Shown here in pieces: positions 10,959 through 22,227 of a DNA stretch of 64,000 nucleotides. Below the pieces are notes generated by a model that was not told where the DNA came from, ran no database searches, and saw only the letters and a program-made list of their open reading frames with translations. Made by a program: the position numbers and the translations under genes. Numbering within the stretch: position 1 is the stretch's first letter; every line of letters begins with the position of its first letter. The DNA comes from Talinum fruticosum (taxonomy: Eukaryota > Streptophyta > Magnoliopsida > Caryophyllales > Talinaceae): positions 2,729,001-2,793,000 of the forward strand of contig JAITYX010000007.1 of assembly GCA_021018815.1 (NCBI GenBank). Direction: 5' to 3'.

Positions 10959-12583
10959 GACTCGTAAAAGTGTAAACTCGGATATACGTGGAAACCCTCC
11001 TGGGGCGTAAAACCACGGACAGTGTCAATCTAGACATCAAGTCAAATCCACTAATTGAATCCTCAATTACAATGAATATGACTACCCACATTTGTTCCCA
11101 AACAAATCTATTACAATTTTCCCGTGCTCGAATTTACCTTATCCGACCGACCTAGTATTTCAAAGTTGAAGTTACCTTATCAACTTGGGATCCTCCAATT
11201 TTTCCCAGGGTTAGAAGTTCCCTTGTCTAACTCTGGTACTTCCAAACTAAGGTAACCTTTACAGTTTGGGACAACCGAGTTGAGGTAACCTTTACAACTC
11301 GGTTAGAGAGTAAGAGTAGAAGAGTAGTAAGAATTGCAATACAACCGACTCGGAAAAATACAACTCGTAATATTAGAATTATAGTTTGGGAGTTGTATGC
11401 TAGAGAAGATGTTCAATATAGTCTCTCTCTTTCTTCCATTCGTCGGTTGAAATCTTGTGCTAAGGCTTCTATAAATAGTCTGCCTTGAAGAGATAGCCGT
11501 TGAGCCTCTAACGTCTTTCTGTTGAAGCTGATCGAGTCAACTAGCCGTTGTAATGGATAGTCCGAGTCACTCATATTTCTGGACCACCTTGAAATAGCCG
11601 TTGTGCCTTGGTCCTAGCTTCCAACAACTCTTTTTCCAACTTTTGTAAACTGGAAAAGCAAAACGAAAAGACCGTTAGACTCGTAAATAAAATATTACCC
11701 AAAACAAGAACTGACAAGGTCGTCGAGTAAGTTCTAAACTTTTCTAGAAATTTCGACTTTTTGTCCGGCGGTGCTTTAACGGTCGAAGCCTTTTGTTTTT
11801 GCTTTTTCTTCAATTAGAAAAACTTGCAAAAACATTATGCACAATGGTTCTCAAAGTATAAATATACTTTGGTCCATAATTAGATAATGATTAGTCTAAA
11901 TAAAGCATTTAATGACTAATTACCTTAATTTATTAATTTGGAATATTTTAAGTCTAATATTCAATATACTCAGATTCCGGATATGCTAAAAATCATAAAT
12001 AAATCATTCAATCTTAATGGGAACATGAGTTATATAGACATTTTACAATTACGTATGATTAAATAAATAATAGTGTAGGCAAACTAAATGTCCGAGTCCG
12101 ACTTAGTGGGTTAGAATTTGAGTTCGAGTGGGTCGGACTCGAGTGGGTCGGACTCGAGTGGGTCGAATCTAAGTTCCGAGTGGGTCGGATCTCGAGTGGG
12201 TCGAATTTGAGTTCCGAGTGGGTCGGATCCGAGTGGGTCGAATCCGAGTTCCGAGTAGGTCGGATCCGAGTGGGTCGAATCGAATTCCGAGTGGGTCGAA
12301 TATGAGATCCGAGTAGGTCGGACTTACTCGATCCGTCATAACTAAATCAAATTCTACTTTCGAGTTTGAGTCCGACTTAGTGGGTCGGACTTAGTCGGAT
12401 AATCTTAATATGCTTAAGTCTAAGTTCGATCAAGAATAAGTCATATTGAAATGATGAATTGTAAAGCATATGACTTAGTTAAATGAATTTCTTTTAGGAT
12501 GCTTATTGCTTTATCCTAAATTTAGATGAATGCATGAAATTAAAACACATTCAAGGGGTTAGTCGATCATACACGAGTCTTCA
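10959..12583 (-). repeat. right LTR, truncated at its inner end
   Basis: It matches the left LTR from 7341 onward (GACTCG(T)AAAAGTGTAAAC) to the terminal CACGAGTCTTCA. The TATA box CTATAAATAG lies at 11468-11477. The GAGTGGGTCGGAT-type array at about 12110-12320 has more units than in the left LTR. About 126 bp of LTR, the primer-binding site and the gag start were lost together at 10958/10959. Confidence 0.85.
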
Positions 12584-12759
12584 CCTTTATATATGTAAAT
12601 TATTTAATATTTAACTTTTTTATAGAATAAATATTTAACATTTTGGATACGATTTTAATCATATTATTAAATATTTTTATTGTTATTATAGATTGTCATG
12701 CCCAAATCTCCCCTCCCCCTACAATAACATATAAGACCACTACAACACTCCGCTAGTTT

Positions 12760-12925
12760 AGAGTATGAAATTTTCGATCTATAAAATAAAATATTTGGTC
12801 TCTAAGATATATTAGAGACCGAAATAATTTTGCCTCAAAAACCGTGGTCGAATTTGAATTTAGAGACCGAAAACCGACAGTGGTCTCAATTAGAGCCGAT
12901 TTAGAGACCCGATGCGTGGGGCTAG
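12760..12925. repeat. CACTA subterminal repeats, outer block
   Basis: Repeated AGAGACCGA and GGTCTC motifs in both orientations next to the CACTA terminus. They are presumed binding sites for the element's own DNA-binding protein (inference from family knowledge). Confidence 0.55.
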
Positions 12926-12959
12926 GCGAAACACCATTCAAGGGGTTGGATCGAAGCAA

Positions 12960-14100
12960 TGGCGTATGGGCAGCGACGTTTGAGCTTGTGATGGACAGAA
13001 ATGGTTTGTGCTAGTGAGCAATTACCTCAAGCATCAACTAGCAAACATTCGAAATGATATGGATGAGATAAAGGTTGGAAACCACAACTCAAACTAGGGC
13101 TAAGTTATAGAAAATCACCACTTAACCAAAAGAAAAATACCTTCAATTGCATAAAGAAATTCACCAACTAATCGATTATAGTTTTCACTCTTAAATGCAA
13201 GCAAACACTTAAGAGATTTTTCTGCTTTGGAAAGCTCACGTCTTCACTCTTCAACTTCAAGCAAATTCTGTGTACAATAATAACAGGGAAGGCTTTATAC
13301 ACTCAGTCCCTATTACATGATTAGCAAGCAAAAATAAATGTTATCCCAACTAATTAAATTAAGCAAAGATAACATTACACAAATAAATAATAAGCAAGAA
13401 AGTAGGCAGCTCCCCAAGGGGTCCAATAATTGAGCAAGTTGGCTGAAAACCATCCAGTTAGGGGCAATCTCTTTCTGCAGAATGCAGTGTGAGATGACAC
13501 TTGGGTTTGACTTGAATTATTTTCTCTCAAAGCTAAGGAAACCTTCTAAAAGGTGAACCAGACACCCAAGTAGCTAATTTTGCATTGGCTTGACTGAAAA
13601 GAACTCCTGGACCGGAGAAAACAATCACACAAGCTGCTGCCCGAGACAACCGGTTTTTACCTGGTTTTGTGCTTCGCTAATTCACTTGGCTTGGGAACTT
13701 CAAAATATTGATGCAGGATTCTAGTATGCTTCATCAAGATGTTAACTAGCTAGCTAAGAAAAAGAAACTTACAAAAAGAACAAGTTTAATGGCTTATACG
13801 ACCAAATTAAGCTAACCGGGCATATTAGAGCCACATCTCGCGATAAGGTAACTTATGGCATGATCAATCAAAATGTACAACTCGTTAGCCAAAACTAATC
13901 ATTGGGTATAAAAATAAACGTATTAAGAAGTCCATCCATATAAATGGCACAACCCAAAATTCCTTCAAGAACTACTTGAATAATCGAGTCCAAAACAACG
14001 TAATTTTCAAGCATGAAACTCAACAAGGCTGGAAAATTTGAGTTGCCCTCTTCTTACTATTAAGGCGTTGATCACATTAGGAATTGAAGTACCTCGCTAT
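12960..14100. other. 1.1-kb insertion or captured segment, nothing recognised
   Basis: Unique, moderately AT-rich DNA without the GAGACCG motifs that lie on both sides. No frame of useful length and no domain seen. It could be host DNA captured by the CACTA element or a second insertion; no clear terminal repeats were found. Confidence 0.4.
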
Positions 14101-14109
14101 GCATCAGGA

Positions 14110-14400
14110 CCAAAAGTGTAAGTCTCGAAACCGAGATCTGCGGTTTTTAGTCTCCGATAGAGACCGGTCGCTTTTCGGTCTCCATCGGAGACTAAATTTG
14201 GTCTCAATTAGGGACCAAAAAGTTTTCAGTCTCTAATTGAGCTAAAAATTTCGGTCTCTAATTAAGACATTGCAAGTTTTTGATCTCTAATTGAGATGCT
14301 TTTTAACTTTTTAGAGACCCACTCGACATTTATTAAAATTTTTGGTCTTAATTAGAGACCGATTTAATTTTCGAGTCTCTAACTTAATTTTGTTTAAAGA
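14110..14400. repeat. CACTA subterminal repeats, inner block
   Basis: At least eight copies of variants of GGTCTCTAATTGAGACC or AGAGACCG, spaced 25-45 bp in both orientations. The same motif family is present at 12760-12925, which ties the two blocks to one element. Confidence 0.6.
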
Positions 14401-14788
14401 AATTATTGCATATTATTTATCTAACCAAAAATACATATTCGACCCGTATACAAGTCAGAACAAAACTATATCCAAGCCACAACATTGGCTTTCCAATCAC
14501 AATCACAATCACATCCAACCCAAAAACTATAATTAGGTACAAAGTTTCATAACATTAATCCAACAAAATAGTTACCAACAACCAAAGTTAGAACCTAAGC
14601 ATCCAACAAATAACCAACTTCTAAAGTTATCATCTAAGCATCAAAAACATTTACCAGCTTTCAAAGTTATGAACTAAGCATCCAAGTCCAACCAAGTTAG
14701 ATACGAACAACAAAAGTTCCCAACTAAGCATCCAAGTCCAACTAAGCATCCAACCTAGTTAAAACAATAAATTCATACCAAATCTTAC

Positions 14789-15090
14789 AAAGAGGCTTGA
14801 GAATTGTTGTTATGTGAAGAGGAGCGGCCAAGAAGTTCCGAGAAGCTATCAAACTAGGCATTAAGCTTTAGAAGTCTATTCCTTTGCGCATCCATCTCAT
14901 TCCTAGTTAGAGTCAGTCGCTCTCTCATAGTCCTTAACTCCTCTTGAGCGGTTTGGAGCTCATCTTGAGTGGTACGTAGCTGGTCTTACAATTGGTTGAC
15001 CAACGATGTCGTAGCTAATGAAGTAGCTTTATCCCTAGAACTAGAGCCTCGAGATGGCTTCTCAAACATGGTTATAGCTGCACTTCCAAC
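14789..15090 (-). pseudogene. C-terminal coiled coil of a CACTA (Ptta/En/Spm-type) protein
   Basis: The minus strand reads LRTTQDELQTAQEELRTMR followed by a further Arg/Glu/Gln-rich heptad-like stretch (15000-14890). Plant transposase_24-family proteins end in such a coiled coil. An in-frame TAG near 14863 and the lack of any upstream domain show it is a remnant. The same family is represented by the better copy at 59377-63720. Confidence 0.5.
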
Positions 15091-15127
15091 AAGTAAATGG
15101 TTCCTTTTTCACTCCAACCTCCATTAG

Positions 15128-17060
15128 TGTAATGCCCCCAAATCCCATAATCACCATTTTAGTCTTAGTGACTAATTAACAAGTAATTAGCGCAGCGGAA
15201 AGGAATATTAGAAGCTTTACCGTTGCTCTATACAAAGAGCAAGCTAACTCCCTTAAACATATAATATGAGCAGGACTCGACTATGTCACTTGCGAAAATA
15301 AAGTTCAAAATACCTCGGACGCCAAACTTGTACAACATCAAGTTAAGTTTAACAATACCATCATGATTACCACTTATTTAATCGGAAAATATATGACTTC
15401 CAAACATCACATTCCTTACTACCACTATGAGTCTCTAAGTCTCGTTGACCAAAATAAATATGTCTACTCTTTGCTTCCATCAACATTAGCATTACCTAAA
15501 ATAAAATATATAAAACATTTTGAAATAGTGAACCGAAGCTCAGTACATTTATCCTTGCACTGTAAACGAATATTGTGTGAAATTGTTTATGAGCATGTGC
15601 ATTTTAATTGATTTATAAATCAAATAGAAAAAATATGTAAAACAGCTTATTCATTTATTATCCGAGTGGCTCCTTACGGTCATCGGTTTCCATAAATATG
15701 TGCACACCCGCACCAATAGGGAAGTCTGGTTGATAATAGCCAAATATATGTATGATATGATAATTATATAACATGATTGATATGGGCAGAGCCACATAAT
15801 TAGGTGACAAAATAATATTTGAAATGATTCCATTTTAAGCAAACCATTTTGTTGTTTATATATATGTAAAAATGTGAATTTTCGTAAGGCACAAGTAATA
15901 AATGTACTCTAGCCTTGATATCCCTTACTGATATTTAATGATGTGCATTGGCTCGACAACCATTAGAGGATCCTCTTATGTCTGCTTAAGTAAATAGTTA
16001 TATAGCTAATAATTTGATTAGATTATTCCTTGCAGGTTTTAAATCTCTTTATGCAATGTTCAATGTTTCATTCTTAGATTAATTTTTATAATTTGATTTC
16101 CTTAGATTTTACTCTGTATTTAGATCATTCCTATTGACCATCATATTAAACCCCAAATATATTTATAATTACTACCAGATTCGTAGTTTATGTGCTCAGT
16201 GTCTCCCTAATTATTCACATCGGTATTTCTATACATATATCTATTCTTTTCTTTTAATAATATTCTTATATTAATTTTTCTCATCATTATTTTTCATATA
16301 CTTTCATTTCCAACCATTTTCCATACATATATATTATAGTTGTATACTTCTCACATCAATTAAAAAGTTATTCGTTTATAACCAATTTCATCTTGGCTTA
16401 TACTAACTTAAAAGTGACAAAATAATATAAAATAGAAGTGAATTCTCAACATAACAAAGGTAGTCATTTAACATGGCCCCTTATTATTAATTATGAACTA
16501 ACTCGACAACTTATGTCATATTGTCACAAATCCCTATAACAAAACCTTGAGCATTTTGGCAAGATTTTAAACTTAAGTTAGAAAATTCATATCTTTCTCA
16601 CCCGATGTTGAATCAAGGCTAAAGACCCCAAATTAGAAAGCTTGAAAAGTGTTTTGAAACTTTCATTTAGATTATAAAGTCCAAAAATAATAAGAAGCTC
16701 AAAAATTACTTGAATCGAACTACTCCCAATTTACGTAAAAATTGCACTTGTTTCGGTAAAACGGTCATAACTCGAGTTCTATACCTCCAAATCAAGAGAA
16801 ATTTGATTTGTTGAAATGATAACTTCCAACTCTATATTGTATCATATTTATAAAATTTAATATATCCCAAATTACTCTATATTATAGCTTTATATTACCC
16901 CTTATTTTACACCTTATTTAAATTTTCTCTTTGCCAACTTTCGTTACTCCCTAAGGGTAACTTCTTTACTTTAACCCTACATATCTTTATTTATATTTTG
17001 AACCTATAATTTTTCTCTAAATAAACATGCAACACAATTTCAAGATCATCATTTCCTTCT
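15128..17060. other. LTR-like DNA, possibly part of a gypsy LTR
   Basis: TGTAATGCCCCCAAATCCC at 15128 resembles the TGTAACACCCC start of plant chromovirus LTRs. Near 16760, the stretch GGTAAAACGGTCATAACTCG resembles sequence common in large gypsy LTRs. No protein gene is visible. The copia element at 17061 is inserted here, so the LTR would resume after 22227 and include a TATA-like site near 22354. No matching terminal CA plus target duplication was found, so this remains tentative. Confidence 0.3.
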
Positions 17061-17332
17061 TGTTAACAAGTGTTTTGTTACAATTAGGAAAGTAGTTTTA
17101 GCAAGAACTATGTTATTAACAGGAAAGTAGTAATTGGTTACAACTAGAAGTATTAATTGATTAACTCGTGGTTGTTGATTAAATTAGAAAAGCCAATTAC
17201 AGATAAACTCAATTGGTGACTAAGAAGTTGTCTAGGAGTCTCCTTTGTGTATATATATATTGCACGAATACAATCAAGTAAAGGTAGAAGAGTTTTTCTC
17301 TCAAAATCACATCTTTTTCCACAAATTTATCA
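17061..17332 (+). repeat. left LTR of the copia element
   Basis: Starts TGTTAACAAGTGTTTTG and ends CACAAATTTATCA, followed at once by the primer-binding site. A TATA-like TATATATATAT lies at 17249-17260. The right LTR lacks most of that TA run. Confidence 0.9.
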
Positions 17333-17345
17333 TGGTATCACAGAC
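17333..17345 (+). promoter_or_regulatory. primer-binding site, first copy
   Basis: TGGTATCACAGAC immediately after the LTR resembles the initiator-Met tRNA complement TGGTATCAGAGC with small changes. Confidence 0.75.
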
Positions 17346-17464
17346 CTTGATATATCATCGTGTCATGTCCTCCTTTGTGTATATATATATTGCACAAATA
17401 CAATCAAGTAAAGGTAGAAGAGTTTTTCCTCTCAAAATCACATCTTTCTTCCACAAATTTATCA

Positions 17465-17477
17465 TGGTACCGGAGCC
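17465..17477 (+). promoter_or_regulatory. primer-binding site, duplicated copy
   Basis: TGGTACCGGAGCC, in the second copy of the tandem duplication. It resembles TGGTATCAGAGCC with two substitutions. Confidence 0.65.
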
Positions 17478-17559
17478 TTGATATATCATCATGTCAAAAA
17501 ATTTTGATCAATAATACATCACCTTATTATCTCCATCCGTCCGGTGGGGCCAGAATACT

Positions 17560-20500
17560 AATCACAACCGTAATCTTTGATGGAGACAATTACAATCTCT
17601 AGGAAAAATTTGTTACAACAACACTAAGATCAAAGAATAAACTCGGATTTGTCAATGGTAAAATTACCTTGACAGATGAAGCTGAAGAGGCCGAAAAGAT
17701 GCCTTGGAGATGGTAAACTCCACCATACACATGACTACTAAACATAGTTGACCCCAAAATACGCCCATCAATCGCTTATGCCAATGTGGCCAAATTCATG
17801 TGGGAGGATCTCAAAAAGAGATATGGCACTTCTGATATACCCAAGAAACACGATTTGAAGGCAAAAATTGCAAAGAGCAAACAAGATGACAGTAACATTC
17901 GTTGAATAATATTCTAAACTTATGGGATTATGAAGTGAGTTGGACAATGTGATTGCACATCGTCGTTGTACTGCGGAAAGTGTACCTACAATCTTGGAGA
18001 GATGCTAAACAAGGATGCTGAGGATGAGAAAACCCATCAATTCTTGATGGGCTTGAGCAATGAAAAGTATTCAACTATTCGAGGTCACATATTGGCCATG
18101 GAATCTCTACCATCTCTTTAAAAAGTTTTCAACATTGTACGACAAGAAGAACACCACAAGAAGTTTGTGATTGAGTGTGAAGACAAGCACGAAGCTGCAG
18201 TCTTTGCCGTCAACTCACGAGCAACGACAAACCAATTTACCAAAGCAGGTGAGAAGACCTCATGCACACATTGCGAAAAATTCGGGCACGAAGAATCCAA
18301 TTGCTTCAAATTTGTACGGTACCCAAGCAAATTGGGTTACTTGCGGTTGAGGCAGAGGAGGAAGAGGAAACCGTGGACGTCACAGCAGAGGCGGTGGATT
18401 CGAGAGGATGTGGTAGAGGCAAAAAGAGTGCACGCCATCACCGGCATGCCCGAGTCTCGTCGTAGTTGCACGAACCAACCCAAAAGTAGTCTGGTCCATC
18501 GTTATCCATGTTCACAATCGAGCGGATCCAGAAATTGTTGTCTTTAATTGAGAAACCTAAAAATGGTGAAAGCTTAACAGGTAATCCACCTTGGCTAATT
18601 GATAGTGGGGCATCAACCCACATGACAGAAAAGCGAAATTAATGAAGAATTTGGAGCAAATTGTACCAGTAGTAATAGATCCGCCGAATGGAGAGAAAAC
18701 CGTGGGCACAAAGCAAGGGACCATGGATTTGACAAAAACTCTCACCTTGCATAATACTTTGCTTGTTCCTTCCCTAAGTTGTAACCTTGTTTCAGTAGCT
18801 CGTGTATGTAAAGATTTAAATTGTACAGTGACGTTTGACAAAAACTCTTGTGTTATACAGACCACACTACGAAGATTTCGATTGGTATGGTTAAAGAGCG
18901 AGATGGGGTTTATTATTACAAAGTGAAAGAAAGAAAGAAGCGTCAAGTCAATGCAGTCAACACCGGCAACTATGGCACAAGTGAATGGGCTATCCCTCTT
19001 CCGGAGTCATGAGTTTTTTTTCTAGTGTTTTAGATTGCTTTAGTACGCAAAAATTGGATGTTGTATGTGAGATTTGTCTTCGTGCAAAACAAACAAGAAG
19101 TAGTTTTCCGTTAAGTGAAAATAAAGCCGAAAATTTATTTGAAATCATTTAGTGTGATATTTGGGGTCCTTATAAAGTCTCTTCCTCTTGCGGAGCTCAA
19201 TATTTTCTTACAATAGTTGATGATTTTAGTAAAGGGGTGTGGGTTTACTTGATAAAGGAAAAGAGTGAAACCGAAAAACTTCTCAAGGGTTTTGTGGCTA
19301 TGGTAAAAACCCAATTCAATATGCCCGTTAAGGTTATAAGAACAGACAATGGGCTTGAATTTAAATCTGGGCCCATGAAGATTTTTATGCCCACAAAGGC
19401 ATAATGCACCAAATTAGTTGCATAGGAACCCCTCAACAAAATGGGAGAGTAAAACAAAATCATAGGCACCTTTTGAATGTGGCCTAGGCCTTGAGATTTC
19501 ATGCAAGTTTTCCTTTGAAGTTTTGGTGAGAGGGCAAATTAACGGCGGGATATTTTATCAATAGAACACCAAATAAGCTCCTACACGGAAAAACTCCATA
19601 TGAGTTGATTTTTAACAACGTACCTTCCTATGTTCATATTAGGATCTTTGGGTGTTTAAATTTTGGCAAAACTTTAGGACAAGATAAATTCTCCACAAGA
19701 AGCCGAAAGTGTATATTTGTGGGCTATCCATATGGAAAAAAGGTTGGAGACTCGTATGATTTGGAAACCCATAATTTTTTCGATAGTAGGGATGTTGTTT
19801 TCAAGAAGAAGCCTTTCCTTTTGCCAACAAAAATACAGTAAAAGAGCAAATAAGCCCTAATCCGTCCTCTTGGGCCAACCTGGAAATTTCAAGAATTTGT
19901 GAAAGCCCAACTGATTTGGATGATGTTGAATCAAGGGGATGAGCAATAATGGGCCGAGAAGAGAGAGCCCAATTGAAATAATTGGGCAGTAGGAGTATAA
20001 CAATGGGCATACTGGGCCGACAGACGTTGGACAGGCACTGGCCCAAGCATTTGCCATGGGCCTCCCGTAAGCCCACATGCCAGCAACTCTAGGAGCATCA
20101 TCTAGGCAAGAAGGGGCGCTGGACCCACCAGCCCAATCTGGGCCGAAGGAGCGCCAAAATTAGAAGCCTAACACCAGATTTTAGATGTCCAAGAAGCTGC
20201 CCAAGGTCCAAAAATAAATTTGGAACGAACTCCTCGACGTAAGAAACCACATGCCCGCCTAAACGACTATATTTGCTACAATGCTATGCTCAAAACCCCA
20301 TCTTCGCGACAAACTCATGCCAAAAATACTCTTCGTGTATGTGTTATCCTTTACATAAGTATGTCACGTACGTTAATTTTTCTCCTTCACATCAAAAGTT
20401 TTTAGCAGCCATTATGAAGATTCACAAATCACGCTTTTACCATGAGGCTATAAAGGACGAGTCCTAGAGAAAGGCGATGAATGCGAGACAAAAACGAGAC

Positions 20501-21955
20501 ATGGGACATAGTTGATCTTGCTAATGGAAAAAAACCCACTAGCAAGTAAGTGGGTCTATCGAGTAAAATACAATCTTGATGGTAGCATTCAGCGCTACAA
20601 GGTGTGCCTAGTTGTAGGGGAGATCACCAAGTGGAAGGAATTTATTATAAGGAGACATTTGCACCTATGGCCAAAATGACTAGTGTACGTTGTTTCCTTG
20701 CCGTTGTTATCACAAAAGGATGAGATTTACATCAAATGGATGTTAATAATGCATTCATTCATGGAGACTTGAATGGAGAGGTGTACATGAAATTGTCGTC
20801 CGGATACATAGCCACGAGTCCTAACAAGGTTTGTAAGCTGAAAAATCATCGTAGGGGTTGCAATAGGCACCTCGTCAATGGTTTGCCAAACCGTGCTCCA
20901 AACTCGTGAGTACAGATTTACTAAGTCTTATGCAAACTACTCTTTTTTACCTATCGACAAGTAGATGTCTTTATGGCACTCCTAGTCTATGTTAATGATA
21001 TAGTCCTTGCTAGCAACAATCAGCAAGCCTCGCCAAAAATTCAAAGACTACCTGAATAAATACTTTAGTATAAAAGATCTCGGTCTTTTAAAGTACTTTC
21101 TTGGGATTGAAGTTGCCGGAGGATCTCGTGGCCTATTTCTAAGTCAAAGAAAGTACGCCTTGGAGATAGTAAATGAGTGTGGTCTCTTAGGGGAAAAACC
21201 CACCAAATTCCCTATCGAGCATAATCACAAACTCGCTCTTGTAAAGGGAAAATTGTTAGATGATCCCTCCAGCTTATCGTCGCCTTGTGGGGCTTCTTAT
21301 CTACCTCACCATCACTCGACCCGATCTCACTTTTTGCTGTTCGGATACTATCCTAGTTCATGCATACACCTAAAGCAGAGCACATGGAAGCGGCACATCG
21401 TGTGATACGCTACCCGAAAGGATATGCCTGAGCAAGGCATTATTGTCCGAAAGGACTCGCAATCTCCAACTTACAGTGTTTCGTGATTCCAACCGGGGCG
21501 CATGTCCTCTCTCATGTAGATCTCTCGACTGGGTATTTCATGTTACTTAGAGAGTCACCTATATCTTGGAGAAAGAAGAAACAAGCCATCGTGTCTCGAT
21601 CATCGATCGAAGGAGAATATTGTTCCATAGCAAGCCGCTACTAGTGAGTTGATATGGTTGAAAACTTTTCTAGCCGCCTTAGGAATTTTTCATGTCACTC
21701 CCATGTGATTGTTTTACGACAGTCAAGCGGCCCTTCACATTGCCAACAATCCAGGTGTTTCACGATTGAACAAAACACATAGAGATTGATTGTCATTTTA
21801 TACGCGAAAAGCTTGAAGCCAAGATTCTCCAACTATTCAAGATTCATACTTCACAACAGACTACCAATATCTTTACAAAAGCACTCGGACGGGACCAGTT
21901 CAAGTTTCTAAGATCCAAGCTGGGTAGTGTTAATCCAAATGCTCCAACTTGAGGA
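17560..21955 (+). pseudogene. copia gag-pol, multiply disrupted
   Basis: Gag starts near 17570 (ITTVIFDGDNYNLWE). A CCHC knuckle, CTHCEKFGHEESNC, lies at 18262-18303. The protease motif WLIDSGASTHM lies at 18592-18624. The integrase core lies at about 19155-19500 with DIWGP and RTDNG intact, but the third acidic residue is Lys (GRVKQNH instead of GRVERKH, near 19450). Reverse transcriptase covers about 20500-21400; its catalytic box reads YVNDIVL (20989-21009), so the first Asp of YVDD is Asn. RNase H follows to about 21950. Numerous stops and frameshifts lie between these blocks. No active enzyme is expected. Confidence 0.88.
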
Positions 21956-21959
21956 GGAG

Positions 21960-22227
21960 TGTTAACAAGTGTTTTGTTACAATTAGGAAAGTAGTTTTAG
22001 CAAAAACTTTGTTATTATTAGGAAAGTAGTAGTTGGTTACAACTAGAAGTACTAGTTGATTAACTAGTAGTTGTTGATTACAATCGGAAAGCCAATTGGA
22101 GATAAACTCAATTGGTGACTAAGAAGTTGTCTAAGAGTCTTACTTTGTGTATATTGCACGAATACAATCAAGTAAAGGTAGAAGAGTTTTTCTCTCAAAA
22201 TCACATCTTTCTTCCACAAATTAATCA
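21960..22227 (+). repeat. right LTR of the copia element
   Basis: Starts TGTTAACAAGTGTTTTG and ends CACAAATTAATCA. It is preceded by the purine-rich TTGAGGAGGAG (polypurine tract, 21949-21959). Confidence 0.9.

Larger units (their letters stand above)
7215..12583 (-). mobile_element. Sirevirus-like Ty1/copia deletion derivative
   Basis: Two related LTRs (7215-8902 and a truncated 10959-12583) flank about 2 kb of internal DNA. The perfect 5-bp duplication CCTTT lies at 7210-7214 and 12584-12588, so the whole arose from one insertion. The internal part aligns by eye only with the gag portion of the full element at 43117-53970. Protease, integrase, reverse transcriptase, RNase H and the env-like region are gone. 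The first ~126 bp of the right LTR (plus-strand sense), the primer-binding site and the start of gag are also missing. It cannot move by itself. Confidence 0.85.
12738..15127 (-). mobile_element. CACTA-like (En/Spm) element, 3' portion
   Basis: CACTACAACACTC at 12738 looks like a CACTA terminus. From there to about 12925, and again at about 14110-14400, the DNA is crowded with GAGACCG / TCTCTAATTGAGAC repeats, as in CACTA subterminal regions. At 14789-15090 the minus strand encodes a coiled-coil like the C-terminal end of plant Ptta/En/Spm proteins. About 1.1 kb between the two subterminal blocks (12960-14100) is unrelated DNA. The right boundary is uncertain; AGTG at 15126-15129 resembles a CACTA end but overlaps the start of LTR-like DNA. 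Confidence 0.55.
17241..17497 (+). repeat. 130-bp tandem duplication of LTR end plus primer-binding site
   Basis: TCCTTTGTGTATATATATAT begins at 17241 and again at 17371. Each copy runs through the last ~92 bp of the LTR, the primer-binding site and ~35 bp of leader ending GATATATCATC(G/A)TGTCA. The copies differ at a handful of bases. The right LTR is single, so the duplication is private to this end. Confidence 0.9.
17061..22227 (+). mobile_element. Ty1/copia element, full length but inactive
   Basis: Near-identical LTRs of 272 and 268 bp (17061-17332 and 21960-22227) flank a plus-strand gag-pol in copia order: gag, protease, integrase, reverse transcriptase, RNase H. The primer-binding site matches initiator-Met tRNA and a polypurine tract precedes the right LTR. 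Flanking 5-mers CTTCT and GTTCT differ at one base, so it is an old insertion with a decayed target duplication. Several frameshifts, stops and lost catalytic residues make it dead. Confidence 0.9.
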
